Below, piece by piece: positions 5,851 through 11,794 of a stretch of DNA of 11,794 bases. A model generated the notes under the pieces. It worked only from the letters and a program-made list of their open reading frames with translations, was not told where the DNA came from and ran no database searches. The stretch's first letter is position 1, and every line of letters starts with the position of its first letter. The stretch covers positions 1-11,794 of the forward strand of contig JBJXFK010000356.1 in NCBI GenBank assembly GCA_046155505.1. Direction: 5' to 3'. The DNA is from JBJXFK01 sp046155505. Its GTDB lineage: Bacteria > Planctomycetota > Phycisphaerae > UBA1845 > Fen-1342. Both the position numbers and the translations under genes were made by a program.

Positions 5851-6828
5851 GTGAAAAAGTTCAAGGCGTTCACTCTTATCGAACTGCTGGTGGTGGTGGC
5901 GATCATCGCATTGCTGATCTCCATCCTCCTGCCCAGCTTGTCGCGCGCTCGCGAGCTGGCCAAGCGCTCGGTTTGCGCGTCAAACCTGCGCGGCATCGGT
6001 CAGGCCATGCACATCTACTCGAACGAGAACACCGAGTGGTTCCCGAATCACTTCTCGAACGGCGCGCCTGGCGCGGCGACGCAGGTTCCGGCCAATGCCA
6101 CTCACCGCTACGTTGGCACGATGGGTACGGTTGGCACGCTCTCGATCGCGAAGGCGACCTCGGCTTCAACCAGCCCGACTTCGAGCCATCCCAGCCGCTC
6201 GCTGTTCCTGCTCGTTGTCGGCAATCAGTCGACCCCGGGTCAGTTCATCTGCCCGAGCTCGGGTGACACCGAAGACGATCTCCGCAACCGTGGTGCCGAT
6301 GCTGCCGGCGCGACGGGTGGCGAAGCTGCGGCTCAGCCGGGCCGCAATCGCTTCGACTTCCGCGGCTATCCGTACCTCAGCTACGGCTATCAGGTTCCGT
6401 TCGGTCGCCGTGGCAAGCCGAACCAGAAGCTCGACGTTCGCATGATCATCTCGGCTGACAAGGGTCCGTACTATTCGGCCGGCGCTGAGACCACTGGCGT
6501 GCTGACCACGCCGGACCAGCCGTCGGGCGTGATGCCGCCGACGAACAGCTTTGCGACGGACGTCGCCGCAGCGCTGCGCAAGAGCAACGACGACTGGCGT
6601 CCGTACAACAGCCAGAACCACAACGGCGAAGGCCAGAACATGCTCTTCGTCGATGGTCACGCTGACTTCGCGCGTCGTCCGATCGCGGGTGTGAACAACG
6701 ACAATATCTACACCGCGGCCAACGACTTCGTGAATCAGCTCGGCAGCTTGTTCGGTGCGGTCGAGACCGGCACGGGCAACACGCAGTACACGGGTCTCAC
6801 GAACACGGACACGTACATCGTTCCGTAA
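5851..6828 (+). CDS. Prepilin-like secreted protein (H-X9-DG type)
   Basis: The 325-residue product begins with a class III prepilin signal: MKKFKA, then FTLIELLVVVAIIALLISI. Prepilin peptidase should cut after Ala6, a tolerated replacement for the usual Gly, leaving F1 and the conserved E5. The hydrophobic helix is followed by LLPSLSRARELAKRSVCASNLRGIGQAM, typical of the abundant pseudopilin-like proteins of planctomycetes and Verrucomicrobia. Near the C-terminus, H257 and D268-G269 (in NHNGEGQNMLFVDGH) form the processing-associated H-X9-DG motif, here with ten spacer residues. It may form part of a type II secretion-like pseudopilus or a surface fibre; its partners are not encoded here. 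Codons use GGT, CGT and GCT far more than neighbouring genes do, which suggests high expression. It is flanked by its own promoter region and a strong terminator, so it is probably monocistronic. Confidence 0.92.
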   Translation: MKKFKAFTLIELLVVVAIIALLISILLPSLSRARELAKRSVCASNLRGIGQAMHIYSNENTEWFPNHFSNGAPGAATQVPANATHRYVGTMGTVGTLSIAKATSASTSPTSSHPSRSLFLLVVGNQSTPGQFICPSSGDTEDDLRNRGADAAGATGGEAAAQPGRNRFDFRGYPYLSYGYQVPFGRRGKPNQKLDVRMIISADKGPYYSAGAETTGVLTTPDQPSGVMPPTNSFATDVAAALRKSNDDWRPYNSQNHNGEGQNMLFVDGHADFARRPIAGVNNDNIYTAANDFVNQLGSLFGAVETGTGNTQYTGLTNTDTYIVP

Positions 6829-6867
6829 GTTCGCGCGCGGGATCGACTGCTAGATGCAAACGTTTCG

Positions 6868-6912
6868 AGGCCGGCACGCCTGACCATCAGGTGTGCCGGC
6901 CTTGTTCTTTTT
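6868..6912 (+). terminator. Strong Rho-independent terminator
   Basis: A 16-base stem pairs 6868-6883 with 6887-6902 around a CCA loop, with a single G-U wobble. The core is GGCCGGCAC/GTGCCGGCC. The tail TGTTCTTTTT follows at 6903-6912. It lies 39 bases after the pseudopilin-like stop codon. The opposite strand lacks a matching T-tract, so it acts mainly on plus-strand transcription. Confidence 0.93.
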
Positions 6913-6938
6913 CCGCAAACGAGCAGTGTCGAGTCGCA

Positions 6939-7976
6939 CTACCGCAGCGACGGATCCGCCACCAACTGTTCCCCGTCCAGCATCCATTTCTCGCCGCGCA
7001 GCTTGTTCAGCCCGCCCGCGTCGGGTCCCGTCTTGTCGCTCTTCCAATACACCTTCGCGCTCGCCGGCGAAACCCACAACTGCTCAATCGAGCAGTCGTA
7101 GCAATCGATGATCTCCATCGCCCGCGGCAGCAGCGAGATCACCGACGCACCATCGATCGCCACGCGATTTGGCCGCCGCACCACCGCTTCGCCGCCCGCA
7201 TTCGGAAACGCAACCGCGACGGTGCGAATGCCCGTGTTCACCGCCGGCGAAAATCGCGGCTCGTTCTCGATCCACACGTTTTCGATCCGTGTGACGTTTA
7301 CGTACCCCCGAATGAGCACCTCGGCGGTCACGCTTCCCGACTTGCCGTTGGCCTGAATGGTCGCATCGCGAATGATCGTGCCGACCAGTTCCGAATTCGC
7401 CGTCAACGTTTCCAGGCGAAACCCATATCCGCCGTTGTTCTGCGCGTTGCAATGATCAAACACGATGCCGTTGATCGTGTCGCCGGTGCGCAGCGAGAAT
7501 CCGTCGGCGGCATTCTCCCAACTGATCACGTCGCGCAAGATCAGCCGCTCGCCGAGTCCCTCGATTCGCACGCCGTCGCCGCGAGACTTGCTTACCCAGA
7601 CGCGCTCGATCGCGCAGTGCTGGGCGAAGCTCTCGCACAAAAGGCCGCCGCCGCTGATCGAAATGTCGTCCAGATAGCAGCCATAGTTGGGCTTCTCGCG
7701 CTCGCCGAATACGACTGCCCAGGGCGACAGGCCGGTGTACACCAGCTTGGTGGCGAACCCAACCCCGGCGAGTCGCTGCCCGGACTTCAACCGAATCGGC
7801 GTGCTGATGTTGTACGTGCCCGCCCCAAGCTGGCAAAAGCCGGTGGAATCGAGCGTCTGTTGAATGTTTCGCGCGGTGACGGTCGGGTCTTGTGCAACGG
7901 CGGACGTTCGTACGACCAGCCAAGTCGTTGCGATGGCGGCGATTGCGAGAGCGATCCACGATGGGAATTGGCGCAT
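6939..7976 (-). CDS. Secreted right-handed beta-helix protein
   Basis: The product has 345 residues. Residues 1 to about 28 form a Sec signal (hydrophobic stretch IALAIAAIATTWLVV, probable cleavage at AVA before QD). The mature part opens with a pectate-lyase-3-like start: NIQQTLDSTGFCQLGAGTYN, then STPIRLKSGQRLAGVG. It continues with rungs of parallel beta-helix type, such as LDDISISGGGLLCESF, AIERVWVSKSRGDGVRIEG, LILRDVISWENAADGFSL and IVFDHCNAQNNGGYGFRL. Such folds occur in polysaccharide lyases, hydrolases and structural surface proteins. No catalytic set can be assigned, so enzyme activity remains unproven. GAGGAG lies seven bases before the ATG. It is convergent to the pseudopilin-like gene and likely has its own promoter near 8031-8056. 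Confidence 0.82.
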   Translation of the reverse strand: MRQFPSWIALAIAAIATTWLVVRTSAVAQDPTVTARNIQQTLDSTGFCQLGAGTYNISTPIRLKSGQRLAGVGFATKLVYTGLSPWAVVFGEREKPNYGCYLDDISISGGGLLCESFAQHCAIERVWVSKSRGDGVRIEGLGERLILRDVISWENAADGFSLRTGDTINGIVFDHCNAQNNGGYGFRLETLTANSELVGTIIRDATIQANGKSGSVTAEVLIRGYVNVTRIENVWIENEPRFSPAVNTGIRTVAVAFPNAGGEAVVRRPNRVAIDGASVISLLPRAMEIIDCYDCSIEQLWVSPASAKVYWKSDKTGPDAGGLNKLRGEKWMLDGEQLVADPSLR

Positions 7977-8030
7977 ACTGGTACTCCTCGTCGCTCCGCC
8001 ATCCAGATTCCGGCGCGGCGACGGTCACGA

Positions 8031-8056
8031 ATTGTAATATTCGTCAAAAATTACAA
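8031..8056 (-). promoter_or_regulatory. Candidate promoter/operator of beta-helix gene
   Basis: On the minus strand TACAAT (8036-8031) is a 5-of-6 match to the -10 box, about 55 bases before the ATG at 7976. No good -35 lies at 17 bases; TTGTAA is present but only 14 bases away. The same stretch holds an inverted repeat, TTGTAAT at 8032-8038 and ATTACAA at 8050-8056, separated by 11 bases. This AT-rich island stands out from GC-rich surroundings and is suitably placed for a dimeric regulator. Confidence 0.4.
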
Positions 8057-8090
8057 ATGGGCGGTCGCGAACTGCAATTTCGCGCCGCCC
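8041..8090 (-). terminator. Intrinsic terminator for small membrane protein gene
   Basis: GGGCGG at 8059-8064 pairs with CCGCCC at 8085-8090, and CGCGAA at 8066-8071 pairs with TTCGCG at 8079-8084. This makes a 12-base-pair stem with one bulged base and a 7-base loop. Read on the minus strand, it is followed by ATTTGTAATTTTT. It lies 60 bases beyond the stop codon of the gene at 8151-8306 and should separate that gene from the beta-helix gene. The T-rich tail doubles as part of the inverted repeat at 8032-8056. Confidence 0.65.
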
Positions 8091-8150
8091 GCCGGCGAAA
8101 CATGCCGAATGCGTGCCTGCCGAGCGCCATGTAACGCCAATCGAATCCGC

Positions 8151-8306
8151 TCACGGCGTCTGCGTGGTGACGCCGTATTTCTCTTCGACCCGTACCTTCT
8201 CGCGGCTGGTGTCGGTCGTAGTCTCCTCCGACGACGAATTCTGGTAGAGGTACACTCCGCCCGCGACAATGGCGAGAAGGATGAGCACGACGATCAGTTT
8301 ACCCAT
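8151..8306 (-). CDS. Small single-pass membrane protein (51 aa)
   Basis: From the ATG at 8306 the product has 51 residues. MGK is followed by a hydrophobic helix (LIVVLILLAIVAGGVYLY, about residues 4-21) and a polar, Ser/Thr/Glu-rich tail (NSSSEETTTDT) ending in VTTQTP. This is a short membrane-anchored peptide with its tail probably outside or in the periplasm. GGAG lies seven bases before the ATG. The frame is open up to 8501, but the added residues are Arg-rich and cover the divergent intergenic DNA, so the short start is preferred. No family is recognised. A proper intrinsic terminator downstream supports it being a transcribed gene. Confidence 0.6.
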   Translation of the reverse strand: MGKLIVVLILLAIVAGGVYLYQNSSSEETTTDTSREKVRVEEKYGVTTQTP

Positions 8307-8452
8307 GAACTGGCTCCAGTCGATTCGAGGTGTGGACCGATCGCGCGGCCCTTGAATCAGGCGTCTCAATTGCCAGAATACCCGTGCGTCGCGACGATCT
8401 CCACAAAATTCGCGCGTCTGCCTCGAATCAAGCAGTTCTGATCGGAGACTCT

Positions 8453-8812
8453 GTGCGACGCAGTTCTTTGCAGACCGTCTGGCTGACCAACGCCGCCGCA
8501 CTCACGCTCGCCGATCTGCTTTTCATCCACTTTGTGATCGGCGCAGCATGGCTGCCGAGTTGGTTCGTCGCGATCAATGTGACGACGTTTGCCTTCTACG
8601 GCTGGGACAAACGACTGGCGCGCTCCGCCGGGAATTTGCGCATCCCCGAACGCGTGCTGCACATACTCGCACTCGCCGGCGGCTCGCCCGCCGCACTCGC
8701 CGCGCAGCGGTTCTTACGCCACAAAACAGCCAAGCGCTCATTCCAAACGATGTTCTGGATCATCTTCATCGCGCAGGCCGCGCTGCTGGTCGCTTGGTAT
8801 TGGCCGCGCTGA
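8453..8812 (+). CDS. DUF1294 family membrane protein
   Basis: From the GTG at 8453 the product has 119 residues. Three or so hydrophobic segments lie near residues 11-31, 33-49 and 99-115. Between them is the DUF1294 (PF06961) core: NVTTFAFYGWDKRLA, RIPERVLHILALAGGSPAALAAQR and RHKTAKRSF. These proteins are small inner-membrane proteins of unknown role, sometimes fused to a cold-shock domain; none is fused here. GGAG at 8444-8447 lies five bases before the GTG. A further in-frame GTG at 8330 would add 41 poorly hydrophobic residues and has no clear binding site, so it is less likely. The gene is divergent from the 51-residue membrane protein, with 146 bases between the starts. Confidence 0.85.
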   Translation: MRRSSLQTVWLTNAAALTLADLLFIHFVIGAAWLPSWFVAINVTTFAFYGWDKRLARSAGNLRIPERVLHILALAGGSPAALAAQRFLRHKTAKRSFQTMFWIIFIAQAALLVAWYWPR

Positions 8813-8848
8813 TTCGCCGCCCGTCGCGCGAAACGCGTTCGAATCCGT

Positions 8849-8854
8849 TATAAA
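8849..8854 (+). promoter_or_regulatory. Possible -10 box before CpcT-like gene
   Basis: TATAAA at 8849-8854 matches five of six -10 positions, in the 73-base gap before the lipoprotein gene, giving a leader of about 25 bases. No -35 match lies at the usual distance (8826-8831 reads GCGCGA), so this is weak. Confidence 0.25.
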
Positions 8855-8885
8855 CTGCCGGGCGTCTGACCAATCGAGGTGCAGG

Positions 8886-9545
8886 ATGGTGCGGGTCTCA
8901 AAACTTGCGGCGGCAGTATCCATTCTCATCGGCCTGGTCGGCTGTCAGAGCGCCTCGCCGCGCGACCCGGCACAGCTGCGCGCAACCGATTTCGACGAAC
9001 TCCTCACGCGCATGACCGGCTCATTCAGCAGCGCCGAGCAACACGCCGCCGACCCCGAGAACTACCTCGACATTCGACTCGAAATGGTCCGCATCTGGCC
9101 CGAGCGCACCGACGGGCGCTGGATCTATGTCGAGCAGGCCGTCGCATCGGCCCTCGATCGGCCCTATCGCCAACGCGTTTATCGCGTGACCGTGCGCCCC
9201 GACCATACGTTCGAAAGCGCCGTCTTCACCATCGCCGACCCGGCAAAGGTCGTGGGTGCTTGGCGCAACTCGACCCCGCTGGCGGACATGTCGCCCGCCG
9301 ACCTCACCCGCAAGGAAGGCTGCTCCATGATCCTGCGCCGCCAAGACGACGGCGCATTTGTCGGCGGCACCGAAGGCAACGGCTGTTCGAGTGACCTGCG
9401 TGGTGCCAGCTTCGCCACATCCGAGGCGCGCATCCTGCCCGACCGCATGATCACTTGGGATCGCGGATTCGACAACGCCGGCAAACAGGTCTGGGGCGCG
9501 ACCAAGGGCGGGTACATATTCATCAAGCAAACGGCGACGAACTGA
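8886..9545 (+). CDS. CpcT/CpeT-family lipoprotein
   Basis: The product has 219 residues. It starts with a lipoprotein signal ending in the lipobox LVGC, with C20 as the lipidated residue, so it should be anchored in a membrane facing the periplasm. The rest fits the CpcT/CpeT fold (PF06206): LTRMTGSFSSAEQHA (40-54), WIYVEQAVASALDRPYRQRVY (79-99 region), EGCSMIL (144-150), FVGGTEGNGC (158-167) and MITWDRGFD with QVWGATKGGYIF (188-212). In cyanobacteria, family members attach phycobilins to phycobiliproteins. Many non-photosynthetic bacteria have exported relatives of unknown role, and this one belongs with them. GAGGT lies five bases before the ATG. The frame is open back to 8589 but that part overlaps the DUF1294 gene and precedes the signal peptide. 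Confidence 0.85.
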   Translation: MVRVSKLAAAVSILIGLVGCQSASPRDPAQLRATDFDELLTRMTGSFSSAEQHAADPENYLDIRLEMVRIWPERTDGRWIYVEQAVASALDRPYRQRVYRVTVRPDHTFESAVFTIADPAKVVGAWRNSTPLADMSPADLTRKEGCSMILRRQDDGAFVGGTEGNGCSSDLRGASFATSEARILPDRMITWDRGFDNAGKQVWGATKGGYIFIKQTATN

Positions 9546-9555
9546 GAACAAGCGC

Positions 9556-10842
9556 ATGAACAATCCGATACTGCTGCGCGGCGGTCGGGTCATCGACCCG
9601 TCGCAGAACATGGACACGATCGCCGACGTCGCGATCGAGAACGGCGTGATCGTCGCCATCGCCAAAGGCCTCAGCGGTGGCGGGGCGGCCACAGTCGTCG
9701 ATTGCCGCGAGCGCATCGTCGCGCCCGGCCTGATCGATATGCACGTACACCTGCGCGAGCCGGGCAACGAGGAAAAAGAGACCATCGAGACCGGCACGGC
9801 GGCGGCGGTTGCGGGCGGATTCACCGCTGTCGCGTGCATGCCGAACACCACGCCGCCGCTCGATAACGATACGCAGATTGAATATGTGCTGCGTCAAGCC
9901 CGTGCCGCGCATTGCCGCGTCTACCCGATCGGCGCGCTCACCAAGGCGCGGCACGGCAGAGAACTGGCCGAAGTCGGCCTGATGGTGAAAGCCGGCGCGG
10001 TCGCGTTCAGCGACGACGGCGACGGTATCGCCGACGCGGGTGTCTGCCTGCGGGCGATGATGTACGTCGGCATGTTCGACAAATTGATCATCCAGCATTG
10101 CGAAGACAAGACGCTCGCCGGCAAAGGCTGCATGAACGCCGGCCCGACCGCGACACGGCTCGGGCTGCCCGGCATTCCGGCGCTCGCCGAGGACGTAATG
10201 GCCGCGCGCGACGTGCAACTCGCGCGACAGGCTGGCGTGCGCTATCACGTCGCGCACATCTCGACTGCCGGTTGCGTCAATGTCGTCCGCAACGCCAAGC
10301 GCGACGGCGTGAAAGTGACCACCGAGGTCTGTCCGCATCACCTTCTGCTGACCGAAGAAGCGTGCGCCGCGTATGACGCGAATTTCAAGATGAACCCGCC
10401 GCTGCGTTCGCGGGCTGATGTCGAGGCCTGCCTCGAAGGCGTGCGCGACGGCACGATCGACTGCCTGATCACCGACCACGCACCGCACACATCGAGCGAA
10501 AAAGAACTCGGCTTTCAGGACGCGCCCAACGGCATCATCGGTCTGGAGACCTCGCTCGCCCTCTTCATCAAGGCGCTCGTCGAGCCGAAGCTAATCGACT
10601 GGTCGCGATTGATCTCGGCTATGTCCACGCGGCAGGCTGAATTGCTTGGCGTGCCGGGTGGAACACTCAAACCTGGCTCCATCGGCGATGTGACGATCAT
10701 CGATCCGCAACTCGAATGGACCATCGATGCCGCCAACATGCGCTCACGCAGCCGCAACACGCCTTTCGGCGGCTGGCACGTTCGCGGCAAAGCAGTCGGC
10801 ACGATTGTCGGCGGCGAGTTTCGCTATCGCGAGAAGATTTGA
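9556..10842 (+). CDS. pyrC: Dihydroorotase, class I (pyrimidine biosynthesis)
   Basis: This 428-residue cytoplasmic zinc enzyme interconverts carbamoyl-aspartate and dihydroorotate, the third step of UMP synthesis. The first metal ligands are H63 and H65 in DMHVHLREPG. The SDDGDG loop at 152-157 carries the bridging Asp of class I enzymes, D153 or D154. H181 (IIQHCED) and H234 (HVAHIST) complete the second metal site, and D307 (ITDHAPH) is the catalytic Asp. Substrate-binding elements are R67, MPNTTPP and KMNPPLR. Length is normal for class I enzymes, so this is an active catalytic form by residue content and not a pseudo-dihydroorotase. It starts 10 bases after the CpcT-like stop and is likely cotranscribed. 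No pyrB or carA neighbour is present. The ribosome binding site is weak. Confidence 0.96.
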   Translation: MNNPILLRGGRVIDPSQNMDTIADVAIENGVIVAIAKGLSGGGAATVVDCRERIVAPGLIDMHVHLREPGNEEKETIETGTAAAVAGGFTAVACMPNTTPPLDNDTQIEYVLRQARAAHCRVYPIGALTKARHGRELAEVGLMVKAGAVAFSDDGDGIADAGVCLRAMMYVGMFDKLIIQHCEDKTLAGKGCMNAGPTATRLGLPGIPALAEDVMAARDVQLARQAGVRYHVAHISTAGCVNVVRNAKRDGVKVTTEVCPHHLLLTEEACAAYDANFKMNPPLRSRADVEACLEGVRDGTIDCLITDHAPHTSSEKELGFQDAPNGIIGLETSLALFIKALVEPKLIDWSRLISAMSTRQAELLGVPGGTLKPGSIGDVTIIDPQLEWTIDAANMRSRSRNTPFGGWHVRGKAVGTIVGGEFRYREKI

Positions 10843-10903
10843 AGAGTGGCTCACGCAGCGGCGCAGAAGCGCAAGAGTGGCTCACGCAGAGGCGCGGAGG
10901 CAC
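10842..10903. repeat. Two tandem 31-base repeats after pyrC
   Basis: Units at 10842-10872 and 10873-10903 are adjacent and differ at four of 31 positions. Each starts AAGAGTGGCTCACGCAG, followed by a GGCGC-rich end. The first unit begins on the last base of the pyrC stop codon. The wording (CTCACGCAGAGGCGC) resembles short dispersed repeats I recall from planctomycetes and cyanobacteria, but copy number elsewhere cannot be seen. Confidence 0.8.
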
Positions 10904-10961
10904 AGAGGAATTGAAGAGATGAGATTGCGTATCTTCTCTTTCCTCCGCGCCTCTGCCTGAG
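10881..10961. repeat. Long inverted repeat between convergent genes
   Basis: The 20-base arms 10881-10900 and 10942-10961 pair with a single C-C mismatch; the core is GCAGAGGCGCGGAGG with its exact complement. Between them, AGAGATGAGAT and ATCTTCTCT can extend the stem with a two-base bulge and a TGCGT loop. The left arm is part of the second 31-base unit. The hairpin fills the gap between the convergent pyrC and RNase HI genes, and it could block transcription from both sides. The flanks lack a clean T-tract. Confidence 0.75.
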
Positions 10962-10968
10962 AATTTCT

Positions 10969-11793
10969 TCAATGTGCAGTGCCGTTCGTCGGCGAATGCG
11001 GGCTGAGTTGAAAACTTGCCGAGCAGCCGCGGCGTGAGCAGTGCACCGTCAGCGTCGGCACCGCGAGAAATTCGCCCGCTTCGGTATTTTGAATCGCCAG
11101 CAGCGTCGGCAAAATCGCATGGGCGGCGTGCGCACAGATCCCTGCCGGAAGCGTCGCGCCGATCGTTACCGCCGAAAAGCACGGCCCGCCCGCCGGGCAC
11201 GTCGTTTTGGCGGTCGAGGTCGCCTTCACACTCACCGCTCGAACACTTTGAATGATCGTCGCCGCCTCACCCGCTGGCGCGTGTTGCTCGGCAGGTTTTT
11301 CGGATCGCGTCGCGCCGGGCGCTTTCGCTGCCGGTTCGGGCTTCGCGGGTTCCGGATTTTCGCCGCCGCTTTTCGCGTCGAACACAATGACATCACGCCG
11401 CTTGTCCATCGCCAAGTTGGCCAGTTCGTCGGCCCGCGCGTTCTGCTCGCGTCGCACATGCCGAAACGCCCAACCGGATATGCGAATCAGCAGCATCTGT
11501 GCCTGCTCATGCAACTGCTGCAAATGCGGGTTCTTGACGCGATACTCGCCCGTCATCTGCCGCACGAGCAGCTCGCTGTCCGAGTGGATGGTCACGCCGG
11601 TGACGGCGAATCGCGCGACGGCTTCGATGCCGCGCAAAAGAGCCATGTATTCGGAGACGTTGTTGGTGTGTTCGCCGAAAAAATAGGCCGCTTCGAAGAG
11701 CCGCGCGCCATCGTCGCCGCGCACGACCACACCGCCGCCCGCGACGCCGGGGTTACCGCGAGATCCGCCGTCAATGTGGAGGGTGGCGCCCAA
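10969..11793 (-). CDS. RNase HI-type protein with Cys-containing C-terminal domain
   Basis: The visible product has 274 residues. Residues 1-130 form an RNase HI domain that cuts RNA in RNA-DNA hybrids. The four acidic residues are D8 (HIDGGSRGNPG), E48 (NNVSEYMAL), D72 (HSDSELLV) and D122 (NARADELANLA). A flexible linker rich in Pro, Ala, Glu and Lys follows at about 146-175. The last 90 residues form a second domain with TTCPAGGPC (197-205), PAGICAHAAHAILPTLLAI (216-234) and LTVHCSRRGCSASFQL (248-263), including C199, C205, C220, C252 and C257. Its pattern recalls TIGR04076-type domains. The frame runs into the window edge. The only visible start is a TTG at 11793, so a few N-terminal residues may lie outside. 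It is convergent to pyrC. Confidence 0.88.
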   Translation of the reverse strand: MGATLHIDGGSRGNPGVAGGGVVVRGDDGARLFEAAYFFGEHTNNVSEYMALLRGIEAVARFAVTGVTIHSDSELLVRQMTGEYRVKNPHLQQLHEQAQMLLIRISGWAFRHVRREQNARADELANLAMDKRRDVIVFDAKSGGENPEPAKPEPAAKAPGATRSEKPAEQHAPAGEAATIIQSVRAVSVKATSTAKTTCPAGGPCFSAVTIGATLPAGICAHAAHAILPTLLAIQNTEAGEFLAVPTLTVHCSRRGCSASFQLSPHSPTNGTAH

Positions 11794-11794
11794 T

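Noticed and set aside
6891..8441. 516-codon plus-strand open frame opposite the beta-helix gene
   Set aside because: It is the antisense of a gene with a clear signal peptide and beta-helix rungs. Its translation is rich in Arg, His and Asp, with no domain, as expected of a mirrored frame in GC-rich DNA.
8589..8885. Upstream extension of the CpcT-like frame by 99 codons
   Set aside because: It overlaps the DUF1294 gene in another frame and would place the lipobox far from the N-terminus. The ATG at 8886 has a good ribosome site.
9523..10488. 321-codon minus-strand open frame opposite pyrC
   Set aside because: The plus strand encodes dihydroorotase with every metal ligand in place. The antisense frame shows only scattered His, Arg and Asp residues and no motif.
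10842..10961. Possible CRISPR array
   Set aside because: The 31-base units are directly adjacent with no spacers, there are only two, and no cas gene is present.
10697..11200. 167-codon minus-strand open frame spanning the pyrC end and the repeat
   Set aside because: It crosses two well-supported genes in the wrong frame and reads through the tandem repeat, giving the typical repeat translation and no domain.

Overview
The window is high-GC bacterial DNA. It most likely comes from a planctomycete, probably class Phycisphaerae. This is inferred from gene content, not from any marker gene: a pseudopilin-like secreted protein of the FTLIELLVVVAIIALLISIL type with a C-terminal H-X10-DG motif, a eukaryote-like UDPGP/UAP1-family nucleotidyltransferase, a Tat-exported DUF362 protein, and several families of short GC-rich dispersed-looking repeats. 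No rRNA, tRNA, transposase, integrase or CRISPR array is visible.

Region 1-345 has no convincing gene. It holds an imperfect tandem repeat with nested inverted repeats, next to the 3' end of a minus-strand cluster. That cluster reads leftwards from about 4190 to 346. It contains a UAP1-like UDP-sugar pyrophosphorylase, an exported single-anchor protein of unknown function, an ABC ATPase and an ABC-2 permease. The last three genes are joined by two 4-base ATGA overlaps, so they look like one translationally coupled export unit. The first part of the exported protein's gene, including its likely start codon and signal peptide, lies in repetitive DNA: a REP-like inverted repeat and four tandem octamers.

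A divergent 82-base gap leads to a Tat-signal DUF362 gene on the plus strand. A 549-base non-coding region (5302-5850) follows. It has two candidate promoters, a possible 38-residue ORF with a strong ribosome binding site, a palindrome and a leader hairpin. It feeds the pseudopilin-like gene (5851-6828), whose codon choice differs from its neighbours and which ends in a textbook intrinsic terminator (6868-6912).

On the right are, on the minus strand, a secreted beta-helix protein (6939-7976) and a 51-residue membrane protein (8151-8306) with its own terminator. On the plus strand follow a DUF1294 membrane protein, a CpcT/CpeT-family lipoprotein and dihydroorotase (pyrC), the last two only 10 bases apart. 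The pyrC end meets a pair of 31-base tandem repeats and a 20-base-arm inverted repeat. A minus-strand RNase HI with an unusual cysteine-containing C-terminal domain closes the window and may be clipped at its 5' edge.

Most genes look like ordinary chromosomal functions. The parts worth a second look are the repeat-derived 5' end of the exported protein gene, the coupled exporter trio, the RNase HI fusion, the non-cyanobacterial CpcT-like lipoprotein, and the promoter-rich leader of the pseudopilin gene.
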